64,000 bases of DNA from Chondrosia reniformis (taxonomy: Eukaryota > Porifera > Demospongiae > Chondrillida > Chondrillidae): NCBI GenBank assembly GCA_947172415.1, contig OX359199.1, positions 5,763,384-5,827,383 on the forward strand. Reading direction: 5' to 3'. Each line of letters starts with the position of its first letter. Within the stretch, counting starts at the first letter, position 1. Below the pieces are notes generated by a model, which did no database searches, was not told where the DNA came from, and saw nothing but the letters and a program-made list of their open reading frames with translations. This document shows positions 22,991-37,900 of the stretch, in pieces. The position numbers were made by a program, and so were the translations under genes.

Positions 22991-25900
22991 ATGAGCAAAG
23001 AACGGAAGTGGCTACCAACAGCAAATGCAAAGTTTGGAGTTGGTTAGTGTCAATTAGCGCAAACCGGTTCACTGTATAGTAAAGGCAGTGTAGAGTTATT
23101 TTATAACTGCTAAAATATTTTCCTTGTAGTAATTTGCAACTTTGATCGAGGATACCCTTTTCTTCCACTGAAATTGGGTGATGTAGTGCAGATATTGGAG
23201 GAAAACTCTGGTAGGTGTGATTATGCAAGTTATTTGTTGAATGACTGTTTAAAATGTTCAAAGTGAGCTGCCAGCCACAGATGATCATACACTCTTTTGC
23301 TCCTTAGGCTGGTACAGAGGGTTTTCTTTGCGGGGCAAAGCCAAAAAGGTTTGTGGTTGTGTCTATTCAGTTTTGTGTTTGTTTTTAGATAATCTTTAGA
23401 AAACTAGCTTTTCAAGGAATTGTCTAAATTTCTCATAATTCATCTTGTTTGGATGGTAGTTGAAAATGAAGTAATTTTGTGTTGAGAATGTCAATTACAA
23501 TCATCTTCACTTTTCCTCTGTTTAGTCAAAATAACTCTCAGATATATAAATATTATGTGTAAATAGTTTCAACTGATGGCATTGTCACAATGATGCAGGT
23601 GACAATGGTAATGAAACCTCAGAAGGTGTTGGTTGTCTATATTCTGTCTATATTATGTGTTTCAAGCAACACCTCTTTGGGTTGGGTTAGAACACCTTCT
23701 GTAAGCCCCAAATGCATGCCATAATGAGCAACCTATGTTCTAAAGAGTGCACAAATTTCACTTTCAGCTGAGTGACTACTCATGTATGTTCTCATTCGTA
23801 GGGCATATTTCCTGCTTCTCATATACATTTGAAGAAATGTGACATTCTAAATGCAGGGTAAGTATGTAGGTTAACAGATAGCTTATTATATTCTCCGCTG
23901 TCTCAGTCAAATTTGCACTAAAATGCTGCCTCACCATCCTCCTTGTGTAATTTGTCCTTCAGTCACTCGTACTCTAGTTTAACTGAGTGTCTTTCTAACT
24001 CTAGACCTAGAGAGGTTGTTCTACCACAGGAAGATCCTGTTGTCAGAGAAATTGCCAGTGCTCTACTGGAATGGAACAACAGTTGGAGAAGACTCTTTAT
24101 GGTACTGCCTTTGGTTACAGTGTCTGGTTGTTGCTATCTCATTCCCTGTTCTAGTGATCAATGTACATTCTATGTGATGGAGGCTATTGGTGATCTGCCA
24201 CTCATTCTGTAGACTGGCCAAACAGCTGAGTTTGAGGAGCTAGTGAAACACATGACAGACTTGCTTGACTGGAGAAGGCAGATACTTACCCAGTCTCTCA
24301 CCAGGGTGGGTTCCAGTCGTAGCTTAAGTGGTGACTGCAGACTGAATGGACTTATTGAATGTATACAACTGATTCTATCTATTTAAACAATCCAAACCAT
24401 TTACCATATTTATCTTATCTCTCTTAATAACACCTATCTAATTCAGAAACATTATAAACATACATATTAACGGTAGTTATATGTAACATGGTTTACTAAC
24501 TTGTTCCTATTCTTAGGATGAAATGAAAGAGTTGAAACTGAAGATAACTTCAAAGATTGATATTGTAAACAAGTGAGTATATGCATACGTACATATATGA
24601 GTCATGTTTTTAGTAAAGTCTAACACAATACGTGTATACAGTATGTACGTATCAAATGGAAAACACTGATAATTGTATTGTCTCTTTCAAATGCTATTCA
24701 TTTGTCTATTGTTTCTCCTCAGTGTCTTGTCCATTTTGTAATGAGTGTAAATTGTTGTTCTTTACGCACATAGGCAGTTACATTTGGATCTTATTCCAAG
24801 GGAGGAAAATGGAGAGATTGTAAATCCTAAAGATGTCAGCATTGTTCATCTTTTCAAAGTGGTAGGTTCAGAATCTGAGCATGAACACTGAAAAGAGATT
24901 TACAACTATTGGTTTTAAGACTTCTTTCTTCTTCCTCAGATAAAAAATCAAGAGGTGTCGAAATCAGCCAGATCAACAGGTGGTAGTTTAGTGCAGTCCT
25001 TAAAGTCTCCATCCACTTCCTTCAATATCTGGTTGAAGCTTGATTTATTGAAGTTGCAGCTAAAGAACCCAGTAGAAGTGATATTCTTTCTCTATGACAA
25101 GAAAACTGGACGTGAAGTGTCGTAAGTCTTACTGTGGTTGTACATAATGTATAGTCAAACAGGAAGCCTGACAGTTGTCACTCTAGGAGGTTAGGTCGGA
25201 GTCTTGCTCTCCCTCTCTCTCCCTCCCTCTCTCTCCCTCTCTCCCTCTCTCCCTCTCTCCCTCTCTCCCTCTCTCTCCCTCTCTCCCTCTCTCCCTCTCT
25301 CCCTCTCTCCCTCTCTCCCTCTCTCCCTCTCTCCCTCTCTCCCTCTCCCTCCCTCTCCCTCTCTCCCTTTCTCCCTCTCCTTAATTGCTACTGAGCTCTT
25401 CTTTTTGCATGTGTAATCAGATATTTGTTTTTGAGTACTCTCTGAAATGTGTAGACTCTGTCTCTGTGAACATACATACAATTACTGTTATATTCCATCC
25501 TGTTCCAAGACTTCTTATGTGTGGTATATTACTGTTGCCTTAGAGAGCCATACAGAGAGGTGCTGTCAGAGAAAGGGTTACCGAATGATGTTGAGAAGAT
25601 TGGCTGCACCTTTGCAGTATTCACTGTAAGAAATTAACAAGTCATTTAATTTTAATTTACCAAGCATCTCTGTATCTTGCTGAAAATTTTCCACTTGTAC
25701 GTACATGTACTACATATGACACTTTAGGATCTTGACCAAACGGACAGAAACACAAAGGAGCTGTATCTAGTATGCAGAGTTATAAGACTATGTTAGTGTA
25801 TCATTTATACTAATACATGTATCTATATAATGTACATTATTTAATATAGAATATGTACAGTAAACTAAGTTTTACTTGATGTTCAACCAGGTAATGAAAT

Positions 25901-28900
25901 AGAGAACAAAAAGTCATGTTCAATTGTCAGGAGACCCCTTGGTATAGCAGGTCTGTCATCACACAGCAATTACTTACTTACTAGGTATCAATTTACATTG
26001 TATGGTATGCATTGCTGAAGTGTGTATAAATATGGAGCCACACCAAAGAGATATTGTACATTCCAGAACCTGCCCCCTGAAGAGGGAAACCCCTGTAATT
26101 CTCACTGTACCTTGTAAAATGGTTTCTTTTAGAGTTGTTATGGACTCTGTATATGTGTTCACTTGTAGGAAATATAATTACTTAATTAGTAGGAAAGCTT
26201 AGTTGCATTATAAAATTGTTGTAAGTAATTGGTTTGCCAAAGTTGTGCTCCCACTTTGATTGATTACAAATATTTCTTTTAGTTTATTCTTTGCAAGAAA
26301 TTTTAAGTTCAATTTATGATGAACTAGAAGATGGAAAGAATTTTCATATGGAGATATATTCGTATGTCTTTCCCTCCAGAGATTAGACCTATATATCTTA
26401 TAACAGTCTATTCTTCTACTTCTCTTTTTGCGAACATTTAAAGGTCAGCTACTCAATATGCAAACGATTTTGCTAAATTGCAAGACTATGTTATTGCTGG
26501 GGATAGAACAAACTTTCTTCCTCCTCCAGAAAAGGGAAATGGTAGGAGAAATCCTACATGCATTGTATCTACCTATCTATCCCTCTGTAATGTATCTATC
26601 CCTACCCTACATATTACGTACAGTATATCTACCTACGTATCTAACCTTACATATTATATCTACCTATCTAACCTTACATATTATATCTACCTATCTAACC
26701 TTACATATTATATCTACCTATCTAACCTTACATATTATATCTACCTATCTAACCTTACATATTATATCTACCTATCTAACCTTACATATTATATCTACCT
26801 ATCCCTACCCTACGTACATATACGTACATAGTATCTACCTATCCCTACCCTACATATACATAGTATCTACCTATCCCTACCCTACATATACATAGTATCT
26901 ACCTATCCCTACCCTACATATACGTACATAGTATCTACCTATCCCTACCCTACATATACATAGTATCTACCTATCCCTACCCTACATATACATAGTATCT
27001 ACCTATCCCTACCCTACATATACATAGTATCTACCTATCCCTACCCTAAATATACATAGTATCTACCTATCCCTACCCTACATATACATAGTATCTACCT
27101 ATCCCTACCCTACATATACGTACATAGTATCTACCTTTCCCTACCCTACGTATATATATGTACTGTATTTATATAGCCCAAATTTGAAGAGATTTATTTT
27201 GCTTTAGGCTTGTTTGGTTCACTGAAGTGCATGTATGGATCACTGGAGAAGGTACGTCCTGTGTAGTATGAACTGAGCTCACTGACCAGACCGCTGTTCA
27301 CATACAGGTGCAGGAGGAATACCCCTTGAAAATCAGGAAGAACACAGCTATATGCAGGAAATTGGGGTTCTCGGACACAATTGCAAAATCAGGTACATAT
27401 TCTGAGAAAATGTCTCTAAATTCACTTATTCCTAAAGATTACACTAGTTAACTGTAACTTTGTACATATCGACACTTTCCATATGTACGTACATAGTCTG
27501 CATATCTATTCCATTCCTACAGGAGAAGATCGCCACGACATATTTATTGAACTGGTTTCAGGATATTTTGACAAAGGACCGAAGAAGTCAAACAAAAATG
27601 TAGAAATTCATATTTGTGTTGTTGATAAGACTGGCAGAGTGATAGAAGTATGTAAATTCACTTGTATGTGTTATGTACAGCCATGATTAGTGCATGACAT
27701 TGTGTAAGCCATTTTTGCAATTTTTACTAAAGTCTAATCTACGTATCCTATTTTAGGTAATTTTTGAAGCCTTTTATAAATACATATACTGTACATGTCT
27801 ATTGTTTGTTAGCTTACTTATGTTAAGTATGTCAGGAGGTGCATATTTGGAATACAAGTACTTACTGACAAACCTCTATAGTTTTCCCTACTGAAAGTCT
27901 AGGAATAACCGTCTATACATGTAATATTGATGTCGGCCATGTACAACGTACTTTAGGAAAATGGTGTTTTAGAATATTCAGGTATATGTATACATTGTAT
28001 ATGTATATATGTGTATATGTATACATGTACAGAATATGGTTTGTGAGAGAACAGTAGACAGCTTTCTGTTGCACCTCTGTGTAGAATCTGGTCAGCTGTG
28101 GGCAGGGCACCGAGACTATAGGCATGTATCGGACAGTGATGTTCTACCACACTGCTCAGTGTCAGTTTGTGGATACAGTTCGAGTAAGTAGGCAAGTCAG
28201 ATTAGTGAGGTTAATAGATATTGGTAACTGTCTTATAATAATTCACCTCTATATATTATGTATTAAGCATTTGAGGCAGTGAAGTTGGTGAATTTTTATT
28301 CAGACGTACTTACCAGGGGTCTTTCTTAGCAACTGAATTAAGCTATTTAGCCATCACCTTTGTAGCCTTTATCAGTTTTATTTCCTAATTTCCACAGGAA
28401 GTAGGTAAAACATGTACGTACATACTGTATGTACATATATGTGTATAAAGTGTAAGGGGTCCCTATAGTGTATGTACAAGTCTATACTGTTTCTACGTAT
28501 ACTGAAAAAGTGCTATTTTGCTTGTTTTCAAAGGTTTCTGTTCCTGCTAACCATATGGACCAGTACTCTGTGCGATTCATATTTGGTCACATGTCTGCGG
28601 GGAACCGGCCGCGCTATGATCAACATGCAGTAGCTTTCCTGAAGCTGGTCACCAAAGAGGGCACAGCCATACCTGATGGCATCCATGAACTGAATCTGTT
28701 CCCTGTGAGCCTTACAACACTACACATTGGCAGTGCCATATATGTACTGTATATTAGCTGGCCAGTGCCTCTTCTTTCTGCGTGTTGCTTTATGAAAGGG
28801 TCTTATTCTTACACTCAAAGGAAATAATCTGTTTCTTCATTATTTGTTCTTATTAAGAGACTATTGTATTATAATTGGTGACATTTTGAATTAATTCTAT

Positions 28901-31900
28901 GACATCTCATGCTTGTGTGTACTGCCGTAGTAGTAGATATGTAGGAACTGTAATGATAATAATACTTCCCTTTTAGGATGCAGTTCTAACCAAGGACTAC
29001 CTTAAGGAACCATGGGAGGTAGGAGATGGACAACCTAGTCTTCCTTTGGTCCTTAAAGACAGCTTCAAAGTCAGAACAGTTATTTGTTCAACAGATTTGA
29101 CACAAAATGGTGGGTCTACAAGTTGAGTGTTTCCTTGTTGCCAAGGTGAAACTGTCAAAGGATTGTCTGTTTCAAGTCAGATGCTTTGAACACTTTACAT
29201 AGATTCTACAATTTATATACATACATAGACATTAGAAACTCTGTACGTATAAATAACAGAACCTGTAGCTGTGTGATTTAGTTGCAGTTCTGTTTCTTCA
29301 TAATATGTAACTATATACTTCTAGTTGACCTACTTCGCCTGTTGAGGTGGAGCAATCATAAACACCACTTGAAACAGGTGATGCTGGGTGTAAAGAACAT
29401 ACCAGGAGATGAGCTTCTGAAGGTATGTGTACCTCTTGTGCAGACTCTTAGTCTTTTAGTGCTTGAATAGCCAGGTCCGGTCTAATGTATGTACTCATGT
29501 CATGTTTGTACATGCAGTTCCTAAAGGTGTCGCTAGATGCTGTGTTTGATATCGTTGAAGACGGCTCAGACGATAGCATACTTGCATTCCAGTCTTTGGT
29601 TAGTTGCATGTTGTCCACCTTTTATTTTTGATGCGATTTTCTGGACATCTCAAGCAACCCTAATTAGAAGCCAAGTGTATGTGCTTAGTTACTTCCTATT
29701 CCTTCACTTCCTATTCCTTCACATCCTGTTATACTCACACAGTGTTTCTCAGTTACTTCCTATTCCTTCACATCCTGTTATACTGAGCATACAGTGTTTC
29801 TCAGTCACTTCCTATTCCTTCACATCCTATTCCTTCACTTCCTATTCCTTCACATCCTGTTATACTGAGCACACAGTGTTTCTCAGTTACTTCCTATTCC
29901 TTCACTTCCTATTCCTTCACATCCTGTTATACTGAGCACACAGTGTTTCTCAGTTACTTCCTATTCCTTCACTTACTGTTATACTGAGCACACAGTGTTT
30001 CTCAGTTACTTCCTATTCCTTCACTTACTGTTATACTGAGCACACAGTGTTTCTCAGTTACTTCCTATTCCTTCACTTCCTGTTATAGGTGTTTGTCCTG
30101 AGTACAGTTCTTGAAAGAAGATATGCTCAATACAAGTTCCTTTTGGATCAGTTTTTAGAGAACAGCTTTGAAAGACCCCAAGTGTATCAGTATGTCAAGT
30201 GTATATGCACATGGTGCTGTGATGCCTTCAGATAACCTACATATTTACCATAGTTACCAATGCCTAGGATTTCTTTTAAATGCTCAGTATACTATTTTTT
30301 CTCTATCGCAATACTGAAATTGATATACCATATTGTGTTTTGTGTGTGAAATGTCAGAAGGTTGATGGAAAAGTTGAAAGTTGCTTTCCATGAAGTCATT
30401 ATTCCCACAAAGCAGAGGATACTTGAGGATGACACTCTAGTGAAGACAATGAAGGTACAAAAACTGTTTAGAATGTTTATTCTGTGTGACTGTGTACGTT
30501 AATATGTTGAAAATAGTTTTATAATCATATGACACGGATGGCAAAACACTTGGAAAGTACTTTAATACACTTTTATTTTATTGAACTAAATTATGAAAGT
30601 GAACACCTTGGGAATGCTTAGAACAGGCATCACACACGCCCAGTAGCTGTGACTGTGAATGTTACCCTTCTCAACAGACTGTACACATACTGTATGTACT
30701 ATATGTATGTATGTCTATTGGTAGTCCTTCAGCTTATCCATAGCAGTTTACAATAAAGAGTACATTTTTGTCCATGTATAAGTTCAAAGGTTACTAATAG
30801 ACCTAATTATACCCAGCAATGACCTCTTGATACAGTATGTACGTATGTATGTGCCAACAGTAGTAGCATGTTGCATAATATCATTCTGTAGGCTGCTGAA
30901 TATTTAGTGAAGTTCATTGTGCACTCAAGGAAGCAGTATGACGAGTAAGAGCGTACACCTACTGTACGTACCTATTTTAGCTGATTGATGTTCTACGTAA
31001 ATGCTGTCTGCTGCACCTAGGAACACCAGAGGCAAGGGACGTGATGTCTTCAACAAGGAGCTACGGAACATGTTAACCACATTTTTTGAAATGATAAAGT
31101 ACAGTTTTCCACAAGATGATCATGTGGCCCCAAGATGTGTGAGTTTGACCTTTAACCTTCTTGTTGTTACCATTAGCTACGGACTTATCCATTCTCCTCC
31201 ATTGTCATATAGCAAGCTCTGGCTCTCCAATTCTTTCCAACCACACTTGGCGATTTCCTCACAGTTGTTAGTCGTCAGCTTCTAAGGTAAGCTTTAATAA
31301 TTAATTTCATCTCTGTATGTACAGTATAAGAATCTCCATACATCTTATACTAAATAATAAAATGGCTACCAAGATCTCCAGGTTGTAATGTTCCATTTTG
31401 TGTATACATACTCATTTATTCCTTTTTATTAAACTCTATAGTGAAATTATTGCAGACTTCTTGTTTAAGCTGAACCCTCAGAGGTTGTCTGGTTTCAAAA
31501 CAACCTTTCTTCAGTCTCTTGTGGCCTCTGAGCTCTTCAAATTAAGAGGTATACAAAAGCATTTTTTTGTAGATACAGTTGATATATATACGTATATTAG
31601 GCTAAGGAATGCATATAAATAGAATAAAACTAAAACAAAGCCTATAGCACTTATTTCATATTGTCTTTATTTCTCCACTGGGCCATAAATCCTATCTGTT
31701 TGTGCTTTATTGTTATTTGAGTGCACTAGGGAAGATGTAATGAATGGACTGCTATTTATCATCCTTAGAATCTAGACTGACTCTTCTACCTGCCTTTCTT
31801 CTCCAACTGAACCACCACATTGCTGGAATGGATGACCAGTTCAGGTTGTGTCTTGATGTGCTGCAAGATGTCATATCAGTCATTTACCAGCAAGACACTG

Positions 31901-34900
31901 TAAGCTTAAACTGAGGGTTCTCTTAATTCCCTCTTCATTGCTTCCCCTCTTCCACGTATGTTTACTGTAACAGAGTACAGCAGACAAGGAAGTTCAACTG
32001 TTTGTGTCCAAGAGTCTTCCAGTGCTGTACCAGTCGTACAAGCAGATCAAATATGAAATTGAGCAGCAGGCTGATGGACAGAAGTCTCCATTTAGACTCG
32101 TGAGAGCTCCTGTGTACATTGTACATGTACCATACCAACAAGCTTGCTTGCCCTGACCTGTTTGGTCTCTATGATCTGATAACCAGCCATTTTATTTACA
32201 TACATGAATAGTCAAGGAGATACGTAATCAATTGGGACTATGTGTCTCTCATCTCACATAATTTCTCTCATTGTGCAGGCATCAGTAGTTGTGTGTCAGC
32301 TTGGAATTCTTCAAATCATGCGGAAGACCCACTACAAGTGGTGCATTGGTATTGATGAAGGACAGACTATTTCATCTGGGCAGAATTTTGCAGTAAGAGA
32401 TGCTGCCATATTGGCATGCACACATTACCTTTCTAGCCTCTGCTCCATGTGAAAGTTACTAATCTCTTGATAGAAGTACCATCTTTCCTTATTAAGACCT
32501 TTTGTAAGGAGAAAATAGTTAAGGAAGAGGAGTTTCTGTATGGAAACAATGAATGTGTCATTACATACGTATGGGGAGCAAACATTTCCTTATATGGAGA
32601 TCTGGCTCTATTGGGTATATAAAGGTCCAGGCATTCAGATGAAGCATTGTCATGTAGCAATGCTCTAGAACAGTATGTACCTCATTGTGAAAGTTTATTC
32701 TTTTGTAGAACTTTATCAACCAAAGCTTTTTCATATTTCATGATATGACAGACAGAAAGACCCTTTTCCCTTCCGAATGGAGTGTCATGTTGCTGCTTAT
32801 GAACAAGTAAGAATAATGTAATATGTATCACTCCACAAGTATTGGTTGCTGTTGATTGAGTTGAAGTACGTACGTATTAGTTAATTGTACTCATTTTTTA
32901 CATTTTCCAACGTCGCCTCTTCCTCTATTTATCCTTACTTATACATTTATCAAGACACTCAATTCCAGTCTTTTCTTATGTACATATTTATGTATACTAT
33001 ACATACGTATGTTTACACTTGTGCTATATACACGTATGTCTAAATGATGTGTAGCATCCTGATGACATCAACTGAGCAGCTGATGGAGCTGATATCCAGT
33101 GACATGCTGGGCTCTGGGGACAGTCAGGGCTCTGTCTCCTTTGAACACAGTGTAAGTGGAGTGGGGTGGGGTGGAGTGAGGTGGGGTGGGGGGTGGGGTG
33201 GAGTGGGGTGGGGTGGGGTGGAGTGGGGTGGGGTGGGGTGGGGTGGGGTGGGGTGGAGTGGGGTGGGGTGGGGTGGGGTGGGGTGGAGTGGGGTGGGGTG
33301 GAGTGGGGTGGGGTGGAGTGGAGTGACAGTCTGCATACTTTTGTGGTTAATCCCCAGGTCTTCTGTCCCCACTGTAGCTCTGGAATAACTTCTTCTTATA
33401 TTCAGTTTCCTTTTCAGTCCAAGAGGCACTACAGCTGGAACAGTTTTCTGAGGCCAAACGTATTAGAATATTAGATTGGTTAGTGCACAGAATTTAGAAC
33501 TGCTTTAATTATTGAGTACTAGATTTGTTTGTTTGATGACCTTGATGAATGTGTTTATGTTGATATGTTTAGGTGTGGTGACATGAGAGTCAAAATGAAC
33601 GATCTCATGGTCACCTACTGGAGACAGCTAGGTTAGTCTGATAAGATGATACTTTTCATTACAGGTCCATATATAGTATATATGGTTTTATGAGTGTGTG
33701 TGTCTGTATGTATATTATACATACGTATGTACAACACTCTTAGCTAATCAGTAACTACAGCAATGTCCTTCTATACTTTCATATACATGTTTTTTTTCTC
33801 TTTGATCCTACCGGCATATCATTACGTATCATTGCATTGTGTATGCAGGTATTCTGAGGGTTCGCTTCATCCCTGCCATGGTTGGTCCCTTTCTAAGGGT
33901 CAGTCTCCTGCCACAGCCGGGTGAGTGCTTGTTCCTCCTCCACTTGATGAGGGCTGTTCCTCTCTGAACTGCTTCAAAAGTCTGTACCTCTTGTGGTGTT
34001 GTAGCTCTTCGTCAGAGGACAATACCACTGTTCTATGATATGATGGAGGTGAAGGTCAAGGATGGATTTCAAGATGTGAGTATCTATCACTAGTTTGAAG
34101 ATTACTTTAGGACACAATAGCTTATTCGTATGAACGTATGTATATTCTGAATACAGCTTCAAGTGGAGATGATTGAGAAACTTGATACCTATGTCATTCA
34201 AGGAATGGGTGACATTGAATTTAAGAAATCTTTGAAAGATGTGTAAGTAATGATATTTAAATATTATATGAATAGGGTTTTACTCCTAAATGCCTGCCCT
34301 ATACTGTTTATTCTCATGCTCTATAGGCTCAATCGCAAGTGTAAGGACAACTCTCAAGTTATCTCTCAAGGAGGAATGGACTTTGTTTCAACACTTGTAA
34401 AGTTACTGGACAGACTGTTTGATTTCCGAAATGTGACTGATAACACTGGAGAGGCATCGCAAGACCTCAAAATGCATGTCATGTACAACCTTCTGGTGAG
34501 CTAGGTGAGCTTTAATTGTCAGCAATGTGTTCAGGTGTTTCTGTCATTTCTAGAACTTTTACAAAGAAATGGGAAGAAAGGAAATGTACATCAGGTGGGT
34601 GAGCAAGTCTCTCAGTGCCGTCTGAGAATACATTGATTGTGTAATAGTTAGTGCGTGCAGTACTTGAGTTTATATGTCTAAATAGCTGACCTGACTGGAG
34701 TCTCTTCTGCAAGTTAGGTTGAAGAGGTTATTCTTTGTGTATTTATGTTGCAAAACAGCTGCTCCTGGCAATATATTTCTTCAGCTGTGATTTAGTCATT
34801 TATCTTTCCAACTTAAGTTTGCGCTTGTACAATTACTGCCTCCCTTAGGTACATTTACCGATTGACCGAAATGCATAAATCAGCTGGGAGCTACAATGAA

Positions 34901-37900
34901 GCTGCTTTTACTCTATTACTGCATGCACAGCTGCTTGAAGTTAGTTCATAAAGAGTGTTGCATCCATCTTATTGCGCAATTACAGCTTGGCCTTTGTTCT
35001 TGTTAGTGGTCCAATGAGCTGATGGGGGCAGAAGGACAGTATCCTGCTCAGACCTGTGCAGAGAGGAAGGAGGCCCTTTATAAAGATATCATTGACCTCT
35101 TCAGCAAAGGAAAGGTACTATACCATTATAGTTATGCAGAGAATGATGAGCGGCCATTTTTGTACTCCCACACCAGTGACCCTATATGTACATACAGTAT
35201 ATCTTATTCATCTTTGCATTCTCTTACTGTGGTCAAAGAGTTGGTGTCTAGGAATATCACATGTATTCCCTTTAAATCTTCCAAACTTCACTGAATCACT
35301 GAGTTATGTCATTGGCATCTATACGAATGTATTAAGTAATTATAGTTGAGAGACTGGACACTATATATACGTGTATCTCTTATCTGTTAGCTATGGGAGG
35401 TTGGGATTGAGCAGTGTAAGGAGTTGATAAAGCATCATGAAAGCACATCCTACAATTATCAGAGACTGGCAGAGCTTTATGTAAGTGGTGTGACCATGTC
35501 ACTATGGAGACCATGTCACTATGGAGATACTACTGAACCTGTATCACATGCATTAAGGATATTTTTATCTGCACTGTATAGTTGACTGTCTCAAAGTACT
35601 ATGACAAGATTTTGACAGAAGTTAGAGCTGATTCACAATATTTCCGTGTGTCATTTTATGGGGCCTTCCCTCCATACTTTAAGGTAAGTTTACATTACAA
35701 TTCAAAAGTTACAATTTACTGACTTGTAAATCTTGTCTATATGAAAGATTTGTGTGAAGTCCATGGGTATAAATATATATCTCTTTCTGTACTTTTAGGA
35801 CAGGACCTTTATATTCCGTGGCCTTGAGTACGAGAAATTGACTAGCTTTAATGAACGGCTCTCACGAATCTTCCCCAGAGCAAAGGTACTTATATTTGTA
35901 CAGTACATGCAGTAGTCAAGTGATTTTTGGTAATAGAATAAGGATTTCTTCTAAAACTGCATTGAACTTATCTTTTGGATGGTTCAAACTTATCAACTTA
36001 ACGAGTCAAAAGATGAACCATCCAAAAAATACTTTTTGTTTTTTTGGTAATTGTTTGAGATACTAATCCACTTGTTGTTCCCTTTTTAGTATATGACTTC
36101 TCTGACTCAGCCTGGAGCAGAAATTAGGAATTCCTTGCAGCAACGTATCCAACTTGTGTTTTAAAATTCAGAATGTATATTTGGTGTATGTGGTGTAATA
36201 GTCATAGTTTTAGTTTGCACTTTGAAGTTGCACAATCCTTAGCTGTTCCAGACATTCAATCCTGTACAGTAATGCCTTTATCTGATGGCTTGGATAAGCT
36301 ACCTAACAAATCTGTCAATGAGACAGTCATACAGTACGTAGTATAATAGTTTATCTCACTGTACTGTGTATATGCATTGCTATTAGTAATATTTCTGCCA
36401 TAAAATGCATGCATACATACACACATATGTATATATAGTTACAGCCTATACCTTGTATGTATTTGAATTCAGGTTCTATCGAAGTAATAACGTTAGAGAG
36501 TTCATCTTGAAACGTCCCTTTCACAAAGGAAAAAAAGATAAAGAAAATGAATTTGTGGTACGTGTGTCAAGGAATGTCTCAACTCTAGGCTTTTACAACT
36601 ACTGTAGCTATGTATAATAATATACATGCGTATGTACTTTGTGATTCGTTTTATTGTATTGTACTTTGTGATTCGTTTTATTGTATTGTACTTTGTGATT
36701 CGTTTTATTGTATTGTACTTTGTGATTCGTTTTATTGTATTGTACTTTGTGATTCGTTTTATTGTATTGTACTTGTGTACTTGTATTCTATTGTATCTCC
36801 ATTACAGACACTTTTCATTGAATGTACTGTACATCATACAACTGAAGCGTTTCCTGGTGTCATGAGGTGGTTTGAAGTCAGTAAGACAGATTCTGTAAGT
36901 ACACGTGACTATACAATAAATCCAAGCACATTTTAGGTACATGTTTAATGTTAAGTATTGGTTGGCTGATAACAGAGTGGGTTTGATTAATTGACCTTCT
37001 TTCTCCCTGTAGTATGAACTGAACCCGGTTCAGAATGGTATTGAGACTGTGAAGGAGAACATCTCTGTGCTACAAACTCTCATTAGACGTTTCAACAATG
37101 AATCTGGAGGAAGCTGCAACCCTCTGACAATGAAGCTGCAGGGAATTATTGATGCTGCAGTTGCTGGAGGATTGAAAAATTATAATGTAAGTTTGGATGA
37201 AATGTTGTGAGGCAAGCAGTTGCCAGCTATGCAATCTGGTCAAGTGTTGTCACATTGTCCATGTATACTGTATTAAGTTGGCTAGAGTAACAAGATATGC
37301 AGGTGTCTTTTGCTACCTCTCTCCTTCAGACCTTCTTCTCTGAAGCATACAGAAAAGCAAACCCAGACTGTTGGCAACAAACTGAAGAGCTGAAATCACA
37401 CATGATTGCTTTGGTAAACTTATACTTAGCCCTCCATTGTTATTTTTCCCTGGTGACCTTTCACTTACAATGACAAAGCTTGCTTCCTATGTCTTCCAGT
37501 GCAAGGTGTGTGGTGAAGCCTTAAAATTACACTCACAAGTATGTTCAGACAACATGAGAGGACTTCATGAACACATGGAGAAAAAATACAGAGAGTTTAG
37601 AAAGCAGTATGGAAACCCTGATGATGTAAGTGTCTTGTTGTCCTTGCTACAGTATCAATGTGCTTAGTTACCATATATGTTCTATTGTAGGAGGACCCTT
37701 ATGAGCCACTAAAGCCAAAACCTGGAGCAGCAGATCCTCCCCCTCCTCAGCTACCTGCTGACCGCCCAACATCCCGTCATAGTGGAAATGTATCCAGCAG
37801 GCCACAATCAATGGTGGAAGACCAGTTTCAAGGGGAACCAGTATCAGTACCTCCCCCTGTCCCCAAGAAGCAGCGGCCGACAATAAGAGATAGAGCACAA

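Noticed and set aside
25191-25481. Arg/Glu/Gly-rich and Ser/Pro/Leu-rich frames
   Set aside because: Translation of a (CT)n microsatellite in a DOCK intron.
26428-26895. 155-codon frame with repeated ISTYLTLH
   Set aside because: Only the first part, in another frame, is a DOCK exon (SATQYANDFAKLQDYVIAGD); the rest is minisatellite.
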